A stretch of 64,000 nt of DNA from Limimaricola pyoseonensis (GCF_900102015.1 NZ_FNAT01000002.1:682001-746000); one strand, 5' to 3'; positions 8,536 to 17,665 are shown, numbered from the stretch's first letter. A program made the numbers and translations. Notes: a model not told the origin generated them from the letters alone.

Positions 8536-8560
8536 CCTGCCGCCGCGGTGCGGCGGCAGG
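8536..8560 (-). terminator. Hairpin downstream of the DUF1127 gene
   Basis: A perfect 11-bp stem (CCTGCCGCCGC/GCGGCGGCAGG) with a 3-base loop lies 16 bases past the stop of the minus-strand DUF1127 gene. There is no T-run after it, so it may stabilise a 3' end rather than terminate by itself. Confidence 0.55.
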
Positions 8561-8576
8561 TCGCGTGCGCGGTGGT

Positions 8577-8795
8577 TCAGCCGCGCCGCCAATGGCTTGG
8601 AACGTCCCATGCGGGGCGTTCGGCCTCCATCATCGCCTGATGGCGGGTCAGCCCGATATCGTTCAGCAGGTGGTCGTCGAGCCGGGCGAGATGATTGCGC
8701 TGCCGGCGCAGGGCCAGCAGGTCGCGCAGGCGCGGCCAGCGGCCCCGGCGGGGGGCGGCGGCATGGTGCGGTCCGGTCGCGGTGAACTGGGTCAT
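8577..8795 (-). CDS. Small DUF1127 protein
   Basis: Basic 72-residue protein with the DUF1127 core (residues about 25-58: LARLDDHLLNDIGLTRHQA), the short helical domain that binds RNA in some alphaproteobacterial members. The start ATG 8795 is preceded by AAGGAGTGCATC on the minus strand; longer upstream starts are not supported. The N terminus carries an Arg/Pro-rich extension. It is divergent from the LysR-type gene across 161 bases, a recurrent pairing, so LysR control is plausible. It is a paralogue of the smaller DUF1127 gene at 19880-20089. Confidence 0.85.
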   Translation of the reverse strand: MTQFTATGPHHAAAPRRGRWPRLRDLLALRRQRNHLARLDDHLLNDIGLTRHQAMMEAERPAWDVPSHWRRG

Positions 8796-8840
8796 GATGC
8801 ACTCCTTCGCGGCGTGGGGCGGGAGGGTCCCTTGCCGCTC

Positions 8841-8890
8841 GGGCCGGGATGGCCCCTTGCTGCTTGGGCCGGGATGGCCCCTTGCGACTT
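8841..8890. repeat. Two 25-base direct repeats in the DUF1127 leader
   Basis: Two adjacent 25-base units beginning GGGCCGGGATGGCCCCTTG differ only at their 3' ends (CTGCTT against CGACTT). A third degenerate half-copy lies immediately before them. On the minus strand they fall in the leader of the DUF1127 gene, and each unit contains a small GGCC-rich palindrome. Confidence 0.7.
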
Positions 8891-8912
8891 GCATCATGCG
8901 CCTAACGGAGCG

Positions 8913-8930
8913 ATCATGATAACGAATGAT
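8913..8930. promoter_or_regulatory. Candidate LysR-type operator
   Basis: The interrupted palindrome ATCAT-N8-ATGAT lies 27 bases before the LysR-type gene and about 120 bases before the divergent DUF1127 gene. Position and T-N11-A-like layout fit an autoregulatory LysR site. A second inverted pair, AACGAA at 8921 and TTCGTT ending at 8956, overlaps it. No binding data exist; this is inference from layout. Confidence 0.4.
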
Positions 8931-8956
8931 CTTGAGATGAAACATCAAGGTTCGTT

Positions 8957-9829
8957 ATGGCCAGAAATCTCGACATGACGGCGCTGCGGGCCTTCGTCAC
9001 GGTGGCCGAGACCGGGGGCGTCACCCGCGCCGCCGGCCTGCTGAACCTGACCCAGTCCGCGGTGTCGATGCAGCTCAAGCGGCTGGAGGAGTCGCTCGGG
9101 CTGTCTCTGCTGGACCGGAGCGGGCGCGGCGTGACGCTGACCCGCTCGGGCGAGCAGCTTCTGGGCTACGCGCAGGAGATGCTGGCGCTCAACGACGAGG
9201 CGCTGTCGCGGCTGTCGACGCATGCCTATGCGGGCCAGATCACGCTCGGGGTGCCGCATGACGTGGTCTACCCCGCGATCCCGCAGGTGCTGCGCCGGTT
9301 CGCCGCCTGCTGGCCGCAGGTAAAGCTGCAGCTGGTCTCCGAGTTCACCAGCGTGCTCAAGGCCCAGTTCGCGCGCGGCGAGCTGGACGTGATCCTGACC
9401 ACCGAGGCCGATCTCGACCCGGGCGGCGAGACACTGGCCCGGCGTCGGCTGGTCTGGGTCGGCGCGCCGGGCGGGCAGGCCTGGCGCCAGAGGCCGCTGC
9501 GGCTGGCGCATGAGACGGGCTGCATCTTTCGGCAGGCCGTGCAGCGCCGGCTCGACGCGGCCGGGATCCGCTGGGAGGACGTGGTCGAGAGCAGCTCGAG
9601 CCGCACGGTCGAGGCGACGGTCAGCGCCGATCTCGCGGTGCATTCCATGATCGAGGGCACCGAGCCGGAGATCTTCGAGCGCATCGCCCATGGCGGGGCG
9701 CTCCCCGATCTCGGCACGGTGCGGATCAACCTCTACCACAGCGACCCCGGCAAGGCGGAGCTGGTGCAGGCTCTCGTCGCGGAAATCAGGCGTGCGGTGG
9801 CGGAAATCGCGGCGCGCGAAGCGGCTTGA
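8957..9829 (+). CDS. LysR-type transcriptional regulator
   Basis: 290-residue regulator with an N-terminal winged helix-turn-helix (residues about 5-64; recognition segment GLLNLTQSAVSMQLKRLEES) and a LysR substrate-binding domain (about 90-285). The effector is unknown. It is transcribed divergently from the DUF1127 gene, which is its most likely target along with itself. The C-terminal domain contains the segment LTTEADLDPGGETLARRRLV typical of the two-lobed periplasmic-binding-like fold. Confidence 0.92.
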   Translation: MARNLDMTALRAFVTVAETGGVTRAAGLLNLTQSAVSMQLKRLEESLGLSLLDRSGRGVTLTRSGEQLLGYAQEMLALNDEALSRLSTHAYAGQITLGVPHDVVYPAIPQVLRRFAACWPQVKLQLVSEFTSVLKAQFARGELDVILTTEADLDPGGETLARRRLVWVGAPGGQAWRQRPLRLAHETGCIFRQAVQRRLDAAGIRWEDVVESSSSRTVEATVSADLAVHSMIEGTEPEIFERIAHGGALPDLGTVRINLYHSDPGKAELVQALVAEIRRAVAEIAAREAA

Positions 9830-10181
9830 CCTTGCGGAACATGGCGAGTTGTGCGCGAGTGGGGTACCGGGCGTCGTCGCGCGGTCGTGATCGATATCGG
9901 GGGCGCAAGATCATTTCGGCCGTTCACAGATATCTGATCCAGAACAGGAATTCTGGTCTTCTGGTCAGGTTGATGGGAGTTTGCAGCCGATCTTTGGCCT
10001 AAAAGGTATGATGACCCGTGCAACCAAAACGTGTCTTATTGACTGTGTAGGCAGGTCAAGATCCGTTTGGACTATGCGCGGGACCATGCGCCATGGCCGG
10101 ACGGGGTTGGCAGACACGTGAGGGCAGCGTCAGCGCGGGTGATGGGGCCATCATCCGCCAGCAACAAGAAGAGGACCGGAG
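9830..10181. other. Intergenic region without a gene
   Basis: These 352 bases have lower GC than the flanks and hold no convincing reading frame. They contain an inverted repeat CCAGAA/TTCTGG (9939-9956) running into a tandem duplication of TTCTGGTC (9951-9966). Both lie well upstream of the XRE-type gene and could be its operator. I see no clear terminator or promoter consensus. Confidence 0.5.
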
Positions 10182-10550
10182 ATGAAGCATCCCGTTGACG
10201 TCCATGTCGGCAAACGCATCCGCCACCGGCGGTGGATGAACGGCACCACGCAGCAGCAGCTGGCGGAGAAGGTCGGCATCAAGTTCCAGCAGATCCAGAA
10301 GTACGAAACCGGCATGAACCGCGTCAGCGCCTCCCGCCTGTGGGACATCGCCCACGCGCTGGGCGTGCCCGTGTCGTTCTTCTTCGAGGGCATGGAAGCC
10401 GCCGAGCCGACCGCCAAGACCGGCGACATGCCCGGCGACGTCATGGCCGACCGCGAGGCGCTGGAGCTGCTGCGCAGCTACTACGCGATCCCCGAGCAGC
10501 AGCGCCGCCGCCTGTTCGACCTCGCGCGCGTGCTGAGCGACGCCGCCTGA
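10182..10550 (+). CDS. XRE-family HTH regulator (PraR-like)
   Basis: 122-residue DNA-binding protein. An XRE/Cro helix-turn-helix occupies residues about 8-65 (QQQLAEKVGIKFQQIQKYET with the following NRVSASRLWDIAHALGVPVSFFFEG). This arrangement matches the alphaproteobacterial PraR-type regulators known in rhizobia to control quorum sensing and surface genes; that role is family knowledge and not shown here. The remainder is a charged tail with a second helical segment. It is preceded by a long leader with inverted repeats and followed by hisN 95 bases downstream. Confidence 0.88.
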   Translation: MKHPVDVHVGKRIRHRRWMNGTTQQQLAEKVGIKFQQIQKYETGMNRVSASRLWDIAHALGVPVSFFFEGMEAAEPTAKTGDMPGDVMADREALELLRSYYAIPEQQRRRLFDLARVLSDAA

Positions 10551-10645
10551 GCGCGGCAGGGCGGGGGCCTTGACCGGCCCGCGGCCGGCGCGCTACCGCC
10601 CCCCCGCAGAAGGCGGGGCTGGCCCGCCAGAATGGCAGGGGCGGA

Positions 10646-11464
10646 ATGGCGCGGCAATTTCCTTCGACAACCGATCTCCACGACCTGGTGGCGACGGCCC
10701 ACGCGATGGCCGACGCCGCGCGCCCCGAAACGCTGCGGCATTTCAGGGCCGATCTCGCCGCCGAGGACAAGACCGCGCCCGACGAGGCCGGCTTCGACCC
10801 GGTGACGGAGGCCGACCGGGCCGCCGAGCGGGCGATGCGGGCCGTGCTGGCCGAACGCCGCCCCGATGACGGCGTGGTCGGCGAGGAATACGGCGCGCAG
10901 GCCGGCCGCAGCGGCCTGACCTGGGTGCTCGACCCGATCGATGGCACGCGCGGCTATATCAGCGGCACCCCGACCTGGGGCGTGCTGATCGCGCTGTGCG
11001 ACGAGGACGGCCCGTTCTACGGCCTGATCGACCAACCCTATATCGAGGAACGCTTCGAGGGCGGCCTGGGCCAGGCCCGGCTGTCGGGCCCGCGGGGCGA
11101 GCGGGCCCTGACCACGCGCGCGCCCCGCGGCCTCGACGAGGCGGTGCTGATGAGCACCTTCCCCGAGGTCGGCAGCCCGGCCGAACGCGCCGGGTTCGAG
11201 GCGGTCGCGGCGCGGGCGCGCCTCACCCGGTTCGGCATGGATTGCTACGCCTATGCCCTGCTCGCCGCCGGGCAGATCGACCTCGTGATCGAGGCCGGTC
11301 TCAATGCCTACGACATCTGCGCCCCGATCGCGGTGATCGAGGCGGCGGGCGGCGTGGTCACCGACTGGCAGGGCGGCCCGGCCTATGCCGGCGGCCGCGT
11401 GCTCGCGGCGGCGAACCGCGCCATCCATGCCGAGGCGCTCGCCCTTCTGCGCGAGGTGGCCTGA
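10646..11464 (+). CDS. hisN: Inositol-monophosphatase-type histidinol-phosphatase HisN
   Basis: Metal-dependent phosphatase of 272 residues, probably dephosphorylating L-histidinol phosphate in histidine synthesis. The metal and phosphate ligands of the IMPase family are present: E in VVGEEYGAQ, the DPIDGTRGY motif, and D in NAYDICAPIAVIEAAGG. The opening FDPVTEADRAAERAM is characteristic of the HisN subgroup rather than of SuhB or CysQ. ATG 10646 is preceded by AGGGGCGGA. It is convergent with guaD. Confidence 0.85.
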   Translation: MARQFPSTTDLHDLVATAHAMADAARPETLRHFRADLAAEDKTAPDEAGFDPVTEADRAAERAMRAVLAERRPDDGVVGEEYGAQAGRSGLTWVLDPIDGTRGYISGTPTWGVLIALCDEDGPFYGLIDQPYIEERFEGGLGQARLSGPRGERALTTRAPRGLDEAVLMSTFPEVGSPAERAGFEAVAARARLTRFGMDCYAYALLAAGQIDLVIEAGLNAYDICAPIAVIEAAGGVVTDWQGGPAYAGGRVLAAANRAIHAEALALLREVA

Positions 11465-11467
11465 CGG

Positions 11468-11487
11468 ACCGCCTCGCGCGAGGCGGT
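11468..11487. terminator. Symmetrical hairpin between hisN and guaD
   Basis: A 20-base palindrome with 9-bp arms (ACCGCCTCG/CGAGGCGGT) and a 2-base centre lies between the convergent stops. There is no T-run on either side, so termination efficiency is uncertain. Confidence 0.5.
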
Positions 11488-12782
11488 CAGCGACCGGCGG
11501 TCATCTCGCGGCCGGCCACGTAGACGCGGCTGATGGCGCGGTCGTCGCCCATCATGATCGTCGGGAAGAGCGCCTCCCAGATGTCGGATGCCAGCGCCGA
11601 GCGCTGGGCGATGCCGGGGGTCGAGGCGAGGTCGAGCACAATCATGTCGGCCATCGCGCCCGGCGCCAGCCGCCCGATCTCGCCCTCGGAATGCAGCACC
11701 TTGGCCGAGCCTTCGGTCGCGAGCCACAGAAGCTCGGCCGGGTGGATCGGGTTGCGCTTCAGCTGGCCGATCTCGTAGGCCGCGCCCATCACCCGCAGCA
11801 TCGAGAAGGACGAGCCGCCGCCGGTGTCGGAGGCGAGCCCGATCCGCTGCCCCTGGGCCACGCGTGCGGCCATGTCGAACAGGCCCGAGCCGATGAAGGT
11901 GTTCGAGGTCGGGCAGTGCACGAGGCCCGCGCCGACCTCGCGCAGTCGGTCGGCCTCGCGCGGCTCGAGATGGATCGCGTGGCCGTAGAGCCCGCGCTCG
12001 CCCAGCAGGCCATGCGCCTCGTAGGTGTCGAGATAGTCGCGCGCCTGCGGGTAGAGCCCCTTGACCCATTCGATCTCGTCGACCTGCTCCGACAGGTGCG
12101 TCTGCATCAGGCAGGAGGGGTTTGCGGCCCAGAGCGCGCCCAGCGCCTCGAGCTGTTCGGGCGTCGAGGTGGGCGAGAAGCGCGGCGTGATGACGTAGCG
12201 CGCGCGGCCCTTGTCGTGCCAGCGCCCGATCAGCGCGGCGCTGTCGTCATGCGCGCTTTGCGCGGTGTCGCTGAGATAGTCGGGCGCGTTGCGGTCCATG
12301 CAGGTCTTGCCGGCGAAGGCCGCCATGCCGCGCGTCTCGGCGGCCTCGAAGAAGGCGTCGACGCTGCCCGGATGGATCGTGCAGAAGCTCGTCAGCGTCG
12401 TGGTGCCGTTCGCCAGCGCCAGGTCGAGCGTGCGGCCCGCGATCTCGTCGGCATAGGCGCGGTCGGCGAACTTGCCTTCCTCGGGGAAGGTGTAGCTGTT
12501 CAGCCAGTCGATCAGCCGCTTGCCCCAGCTCGCGATCATCGCGGTCTGCGGGTAGTGCATGTGGGCGTCGACGAAGCCGGGCAGGATCAGCCCGTCGCCG
12601 TGATCGACGACCTCCGCCTGCGGATTCGCGGCGCGCAGCGCGTCGGCCTCGCCGGTGGCGGCGACGCGGCCGTCCTCGACCAGCACCGCGCCGCGGCTCG
12701 AATGGGTGGCGGCGGACGGCCCCTCGCGGAAGGGGTCGCCGGTGAAATGCAGGGTCTGGCCCAGATGCAGCGTCTTCGTCAT
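11487..12782 (-). CDS. guaD: Guanine deaminase
   Basis: Amidohydrolase of 431 residues predicted to deaminate guanine to xanthine. The metal-binding set is intact: PGFVDAHMHYPQ (HxH, near residue 70), QTHLSEQVDEIEWV, the histidine in LYGHAIHL, and the aspartate in GLASDTGGGSSFSMLRVMG. The segments TFPEEGKFAD and FCTIHPGS are typical of GuaD. The start ATG 12782 gives the normal N terminus; the upstream open frame lies over the divergent mgtE start. It belongs to purine salvage and nitrogen recovery, with no other purine gene nearby. Confidence 0.93.
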   Translation of the reverse strand: MTKTLHLGQTLHFTGDPFREGPSAATHSSRGAVLVEDGRVAATGEADALRAANPQAEVVDHGDGLILPGFVDAHMHYPQTAMIASWGKRLIDWLNSYTFPEEGKFADRAYADEIAGRTLDLALANGTTTLTSFCTIHPGSVDAFFEAAETRGMAAFAGKTCMDRNAPDYLSDTAQSAHDDSAALIGRWHDKGRARYVITPRFSPTSTPEQLEALGALWAANPSCLMQTHLSEQVDEIEWVKGLYPQARDYLDTYEAHGLLGERGLYGHAIHLEPREADRLREVGAGLVHCPTSNTFIGSGLFDMAARVAQGQRIGLASDTGGGSSFSMLRVMGAAYEIGQLKRNPIHPAELLWLATEGSAKVLHSEGEIGRLAPGAMADMIVLDLASTPGIAQRSALASDIWEALFPTIMMGDDRAISRVYVAGREMTAGR

Positions 12783-12895
12783 GGCCGCGACAATATGAGG
12801 GGCGGGGGAAGAGGTAAATCGCCCGCGCGCGGCCGCGCTCCGGTTGCCGTTCGCCGCGCATCCACTATGGTCCGCGACAGAAGAAGAGGGCCGCC

Positions 12896-14281
12896 ATGGA
12901 CGACCAGACCGAGATCGACACGCCCGAGGACGAGGACGATTTCGGCCTGCCGGCGCGGCTGTTCGACGAGGTGCTCGACGCGGTCGAGGCGGGCGACGCC
13001 GAGCGGCTCGACGCGCTTCTCGACCCACTGCACCCGGGCGACATCGCCGACCTGCTCGAACAGATCGACGCCCGCGACCGCCGCGCGCTGCTGGCGCTGT
13101 GGAAGGGCGGGATGGACGGCGAGATCCTGTCCGAGCTCGACGACAACCTGCGCGAGGAGGTGATCCAGAGCCTCGCGCCGACCGAGCTGGCCGACGCGGT
13201 GCGCGAGCTCGAATCCGACGACGTGGTCGATCTCGTCGAGTATCTCGACGAGGACCAGCAGGCCGCGGTGCTCGACGCGCTGGCCGCGACCGACCGGATC
13301 GCGGTCGAGAAGGCGCTGGCCTATCCGGAGGAATCCGCGGGCCGCTTGATGCAGGTCGAGGTGGTGCGCGTCCCCGAGCATTGGAGCGTCGGCGAGGCGA
13401 TCGACTTCCTGCGCCGCTCCGACCGGCTGCCAGACCAGTTCTACCACGTGGTGCTGGTCGACCCGCGGATGAAGCCGGTGGGCTACGTGCAGATCGGGCG
13501 GCTGCTGTCGAAGCCGCGCGCCACCAAGCTGCGCGACATCACCGAGGACAGCTTCCGGACCTTCCACGTCGAGGACGACGAGGGCGCGGTGGCCTATGCC
13601 TTCAACCAGTACCACCTGATCTCGGCCCCGGTGGTGGATGACGACGACCGGCTGGTCGGCGTGATCACCATCGACGACGCGATGAACGTGCTCGACGAGG
13701 AGCACGAGGAGGACATCCTGCGCCTCGCCGGCGTCGGCGTCGAATCCGAGCTGTCGGACTCGGTGCGCGAGACCACCAAGCAGCGGCTGCCCTGGCTGGC
13801 CGTGAACCTCGGCACCGCGATCATCGCCTCGCTGGTGATCTCGATCTTCGAGGAGACCATCGCCGGGCTGGTGGCGCTGGCGGTGCTGATGCCGATCGTC
13901 GCCTCGATGGGCGGCAATGCCGGCACCCAGTCGCTCACCGTCGCGGTGCGCGCCATCGCCACGCGCGACCTGACCACCGCCAACGTCTGGCGGGTGATCC
14001 GGCGCGAGGCGGCGGTGGGGCTGATCAACGGCATCGCCTTCGCCGTCGTCATGGGCGTCGTCGGGCTCATATGGTTCGGCTCGCCCATGCTGGGCGTGGT
14101 GATCGCCGCGGCGATGATCATCAACCTCGTGATCGCCGGGCTCTCGGGCGTGGTGATCCCGGTGGTGCTCGACCGCTTCGGCATCGATCCGGCGCTGGCC
14201 TCGGGCACCTTCGTGACGACGGTGACCGACGTGGTGGGCTTCTTCGCCTTCCTCGGCCTTGCCTCCGTGGTGCTGCTGTGA
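12896..14281 (+). CDS. mgtE: Magnesium transporter MgtE
   Basis: Inner-membrane Mg2+ channel of 461 residues. It has an acidic N-terminal helical domain (residues about 30-130), two CBS domains (about 135-255; HLISAPVVDDDDRLVGVITIDD) and a C-terminal five-helix pore (about 295-461) with the family signature MPIVASMGGNAGTQSLTVAVR. High cytosolic Mg2+ is known to close MgtE through the N and CBS domains. The stop overlaps the GTG start of the next gene, so the two are probably co-translated. Confidence 0.95.
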   Translation: MDDQTEIDTPEDEDDFGLPARLFDEVLDAVEAGDAERLDALLDPLHPGDIADLLEQIDARDRRALLALWKGGMDGEILSELDDNLREEVIQSLAPTELADAVRELESDDVVDLVEYLDEDQQAAVLDALAATDRIAVEKALAYPEESAGRLMQVEVVRVPEHWSVGEAIDFLRRSDRLPDQFYHVVLVDPRMKPVGYVQIGRLLSKPRATKLRDITEDSFRTFHVEDDEGAVAYAFNQYHLISAPVVDDDDRLVGVITIDDAMNVLDEEHEEDILRLAGVGVESELSDSVRETTKQRLPWLAVNLGTAIIASLVISIFEETIAGLVALAVLMPIVASMGGNAGTQSLTVAVRAIATRDLTTANVWRVIRREAAVGLINGIAFAVVMGVVGLIWFGSPMLGVVIAAAMIINLVIAGLSGVVIPVVLDRFGIDPALASGTFVTTVTDVVGFFAFLGLASVVLL

Positions 14282-14844
14282 GCCTCGCGACGGGGCTCGC
14301 GGCGCGCAAGAAGGCGGCGCGCGAGGCGGCCTTCCTGCGCCGCGAGCTGGCGCATCGCTCTGCGGGCGCGCAGGCGATCCACCTGACCCGCTGGCTGGCC
14401 GAACGGCCGGGCGTGCCGGTGGCAGGCTACATGCCGATGCGCACCGAGATCGACCCGCTGCCCGCCATGGAGGCCGCGGCCCGGCATTCCCGGGTTGGCG
14501 TGCCGGTGATCGACGGGGCGGGCCAGCCGCTGCGGTTCCGCGAATGGCGGCCTGGCTGCACCACCGAGCGCGGCCATTTCGGCGCGCATGTGCCGGTGGA
14601 CGGCGACTGGATGGTGCCCGAGATCGTGGTCGTGCCGCTCGTGGCCTTCGACCGTCGGGGCCACAGGCTGGGCTATGGCGGCGGGTTCTACGACCGCACG
14701 CTGGAAGGGCTGCGCGCCGCCGGGCCGGTGATCGCGGTGGGCTTCGCCTTCGCCGCGCAGGAGGCCGAGGAGATCCCGGTCGAGGGCACCGACCAGCGGC
14801 TCGACCTGATCGTCACCGAGGCCGGGATCATCCGGCCGGACTGA
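14278..14844 (+). CDS. 5-formyltetrahydrofolate cyclo-ligase
   Basis: 188-residue enzyme converting 5-formyl-THF to 5,10-methenyl-THF with ATP. The family signatures are present: the N-terminal basic helix ARKKAAREAAFLRRE, the YMPMRTEIDP strand, and the C-terminal nucleotide/folate motif RRGHRLGYGGGFYDRTL. I chose the GTG at 14278, which overlaps the mgtE stop (GTGA), because the protein then begins at the expected point; there is no ATG. It is followed by a YmdB-type phosphodiesterase gene, the usual alphaproteobacterial neighbour. Confidence 0.9.
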   Translation: MSLATGLAARKKAAREAAFLRRELAHRSAGAQAIHLTRWLAERPGVPVAGYMPMRTEIDPLPAMEAAARHSRVGVPVIDGAGQPLRFREWRPGCTTERGHFGAHVPVDGDWMVPEIVVVPLVAFDRRGHRLGYGGGFYDRTLEGLRAAGPVIAVGFAFAAQEAEEIPVEGTDQRLDLIVTEAGIIRPD

Positions 14845-14967
14845 GGACGGCATCGGGCGGCCCGACTGCCCGATTCCGATGCGGACCGGTGTCTCGCGGG
14901 GGCCGGTGGCCCACGTGCCGCAACGCATCGCTTGCCCTCGCGGGACGTGGGCCCTATCCCCGGTGGC

Positions 14968-15783
14968 ATGAGAATACTGTTCCTTGGTGACGTGATGGGC
15001 CGCGGCGGCCGGCAGGCGGTGGCCGAACGGCTGCCGGGCCTGCGCCGCGACTGGCGGCTCGATTTCGTGGTGGTCAATGCCGAGAACGCGACCGGCGGGC
15101 GGGGGCTGTCGACCGAGCACGCCAAGGGGATCCTCGAGGCCGGGGCGGATGTCATCACGCTGGGCGACCATGCCTTCGACCAAAAGGACATGATGCAGTA
15201 TTGCGAGGCCGAGCCGCGCATCATCCGGCCGCTGAACTACTCGAAATCCGCGCCCGGCAGCGGCGCGCGGGTGTTCGAGGCGACGCAGGGTCGCAAGGTG
15301 CTGGTGACGCAGGTGCTGGGCCAGGTCTTCATGAGCCGGCCCTATGACGACCCGTTCTCTGCGCTCGAGCCGGTGCTCAAGTCGCATCCGCCGGGCGGGC
15401 TGGTCTCCGCGAGCCTCGTCGACATCCATTGTGAGGCCACCTCCGAGAAGATGGGGCTCGGCCATTTCTGCGACGGCCGCGCCAGCGTGGCGGTTGGCAC
15501 GCACACCCATGTGCCCACCGCCGACGCGACGATCCTGCCGCGCGGCACGGCGTTCCAGTCCGATGCCGGCATGTGCGGCGACTATGACAGCGTCATCGGC
15601 ATGCAGAAGGAAGAGCCGATGCGGCGCTTCATCACCGGCCTGCCGGGCGGGCGTTTCACGCCGGCGATGCAGGAGATCACGCTGTGCGGTCTCTATGTCG
15701 AGACCGACGACCGCACGGGCCTTGCCAAACGGGTCGAGATGGTCCGCCAGGGCGGACGCCTGTCGTCCGCCGGGCCGGTCTGA
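14968..15783 (+). CDS. YmdB-type metallophosphoesterase (TIGR00282 family)
   Basis: 271-residue binuclear-metal phosphoesterase. Ligands are visible in MRILFLGDVMGRGGRQA (D8), VVVNAENATGGRG (the NxEN motif), TLGDHAFDQKD, IHCEATSEK and VAVGTHTHVPTAD. The Bacillus homologue YmdB hydrolyses 2',3'-cyclic nucleotides and affects RNA turnover and biofilm fate; that function is borrowed. ATG 14968 starts directly at the conserved MRILFLGD. Confidence 0.9.
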   Translation: MRILFLGDVMGRGGRQAVAERLPGLRRDWRLDFVVVNAENATGGRGLSTEHAKGILEAGADVITLGDHAFDQKDMMQYCEAEPRIIRPLNYSKSAPGSGARVFEATQGRKVLVTQVLGQVFMSRPYDDPFSALEPVLKSHPPGGLVSASLVDIHCEATSEKMGLGHFCDGRASVAVGTHTHVPTADATILPRGTAFQSDAGMCGDYDSVIGMQKEEPMRRFITGLPGGRFTPAMQEITLCGLYVETDDRTGLAKRVEMVRQGGRLSSAGPV

Positions 15784-15814
15784 GCGGCGCTGCCGGAAAA
15801 GGAGTGGGCGTGCG

Positions 15815-17593
15815 ATGTTCGGTCTGACGCTGACTCCCGACTACCAGGCGATCGCCGCCATGGTGATCGTGGCCGGCATGTTCCTGGCCTTCCTGCGCGA
15901 GGTCTACCCGGTCGAGGTGGTGGCGATCACCGGCGCGCTGGTGATGCTGATCCTCGGCATCCTGCCCGAGCAGGACGCCATCTCGATCTTCGCCAACCCC
16001 GCGCCCTGGACCATCGCGGCGCTGTTCGTGGTGGTCGGCGCGCTGGTGCGCACCGGCGGTCTGGACTGGCTCTCGGCGCAGGCGGCGCGGCATGTCGAGA
16101 AGCGGCCGCGCACGACGCTGATCACGCTCACCTTCACCGTGCTCGCCATGTCGGCGGTGATCAACAACACGCCGATCGTCGTGGTGATGATCCCGATCTT
16201 CGTGAAGCTCTCGGCGCAGATGGGCCACCAGCCCTCGAAGCTGCTGATCCCGCTGAGCTACTTCGCGATCTTCGGCGGCATGCTGACGCTGATCGGTACC
16301 TCGACCAACCTGCTGGTGGACGGCGTGGTGCAGGCCTCGGGCATGCAGCCCTTCGGCATCTTCGAGATCACCGGCGCCGGCCTCGTGCTCGCCGCCGTGG
16401 CGGTGACCTATCTCGGGCTGATCGGCCGGCACCTGCTGCCCGACCGCGATTCGATGGCCGGGCTGCTGAACCAGAAGTCGAAGATGCGCTTCTTCACCGA
16501 GGCGGTGATCCCGCCCGAGAGCAACCTCGTCGGCCGGGACGTGACCGACGTGCAGCTGTTCAAGCGCGACGGCGTGCGTCTGGTCGACGTGATCCGCGGC
16601 GACGCCTCGCTGCGGCGCAACCTGCAGGGCGTGCAGCTGCAGGTCGGCGATCGCGTGGTGCTGCGCACCGCGATGACCGAGCTTCTGTCGCTGCAGGCCA
16701 ACAAGAGCCTGCGCCGCGTCGATCAGGTCTCGGCGGTCGAGACCACCACCGTCGAGGTGCTGATCACGCCGGACTGCAAGATGATCGGCCGCCGTCTCGG
16801 CGATCTGCGCCTGCGCCGCCGCTACGGGGTCTATACCCTTGCCGTGCACCGCCGCGACCGCAACATCGGCCGGCAGATCGACGAGTTGGTCGTCCGGATC
16901 GGCGACACGCTGCTGCTCGAGGGCGCGATGGCCGACATCCAGCGCCTCGCGGCCGACATGAACCTCGTCAACGTCGCACAGCCCTCCGAGCGGGCCTATC
17001 GCCGCGGCCACGCGCCGATCGTGATCGGCGTGCTCCTGGCGATCGTCGGGCTCTCGGCGCTGGGCGTCGCCAACATCGCGGTGATGAGCTTCCTCGGGGT
17101 CGGCGTCGTGCTGCTCACGCGCTGCATCGACGCCGACGAGGCCTTCGCCTTCATCGACGGGCGGCTGCTGGCGCTGATCTTCGGGATGCTCGCGGTCGGG
17201 GCGGGGCTCGACCGCTCCGGCGCGGTCGAGCTGCTGGTGGGCTGGCTCACGCCGTTCCTGATGGATCTGCCCTCCTGGGCGCTGGTGCTGGTGGTCTACG
17301 CGCTGGCCTCGACGCTGACCGAGATCGTCTCGAACAACGCCGTGGCGGTGATCCTGACGCCGGTGGCGATCGGTCTCGCGCAGTCGCTCGGCGTCGATCC
17401 GCGGCCCTTGGTGGTGGCGGTGATGTTCGGCGCCTCGGCGGCCTTCGCCACGCCGATCGGCTACCAGACCAACACGCTGGTCTACGGCCCCGGCGGCTAC
17501 CGCTTCTCGGACTTCCTCAAGATCGGCGTGCCGCTCAACGCGCTCACCGCCCTGACTGCGGCGCTGGTCATCCCGGTGTTCTTCCCGCTCTGA
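15815..17593 (+). CDS. SLC13-type anion permease with two TrkA-C domains
   Basis: Inner-membrane transporter of 592 residues. Two blocks of hydrophobic helices (about residues 10-210 and 400-590) flank a cytosolic insert with two RCK_C/TrkA-C-like domains (about 220-385). The motif VINNTPIVVVMIPI and its pseudo-repeat IVSNNAVAVILTPVAIGLA are the paired SNT-type signatures of the divalent anion:sodium symporter superfamily. The substrate is not assignable; sulfate, dicarboxylate or similar anions are possible. ATG 15815 is used; an upstream overlapping frame is a shadow of the preceding gene. Confidence 0.87.
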   Translation: MFGLTLTPDYQAIAAMVIVAGMFLAFLREVYPVEVVAITGALVMLILGILPEQDAISIFANPAPWTIAALFVVVGALVRTGGLDWLSAQAARHVEKRPRTTLITLTFTVLAMSAVINNTPIVVVMIPIFVKLSAQMGHQPSKLLIPLSYFAIFGGMLTLIGTSTNLLVDGVVQASGMQPFGIFEITGAGLVLAAVAVTYLGLIGRHLLPDRDSMAGLLNQKSKMRFFTEAVIPPESNLVGRDVTDVQLFKRDGVRLVDVIRGDASLRRNLQGVQLQVGDRVVLRTAMTELLSLQANKSLRRVDQVSAVETTTVEVLITPDCKMIGRRLGDLRLRRRYGVYTLAVHRRDRNIGRQIDELVVRIGDTLLLEGAMADIQRLAADMNLVNVAQPSERAYRRGHAPIVIGVLLAIVGLSALGVANIAVMSFLGVGVVLLTRCIDADEAFAFIDGRLLALIFGMLAVGAGLDRSGAVELLVGWLTPFLMDLPSWALVLVVYALASTLTEIVSNNAVAVILTPVAIGLAQSLGVDPRPLVVAVMFGASAAFATPIGYQTNTLVYGPGGYRFSDFLKIGVPLNALTALTAALVIPVFFPL

Positions 17594-17665
17594 CCGGCTT
17601 GCTCCCCTCACGGGGGCTGGCATATAGATGCGCGGATCGACGCTTTTCACGACAGGAGCCCCGCC

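Noticed and set aside
14845-14967. 6S RNA gene next to the 5-formyl-THF cyclo-ligase
   Set aside because: The neighbourhood suggested it, but the gap is only 123 bases and folds into short separate hairpins without the long open-bubble shape of 6S RNA; in related orders 6S lies on the other side of this gene.
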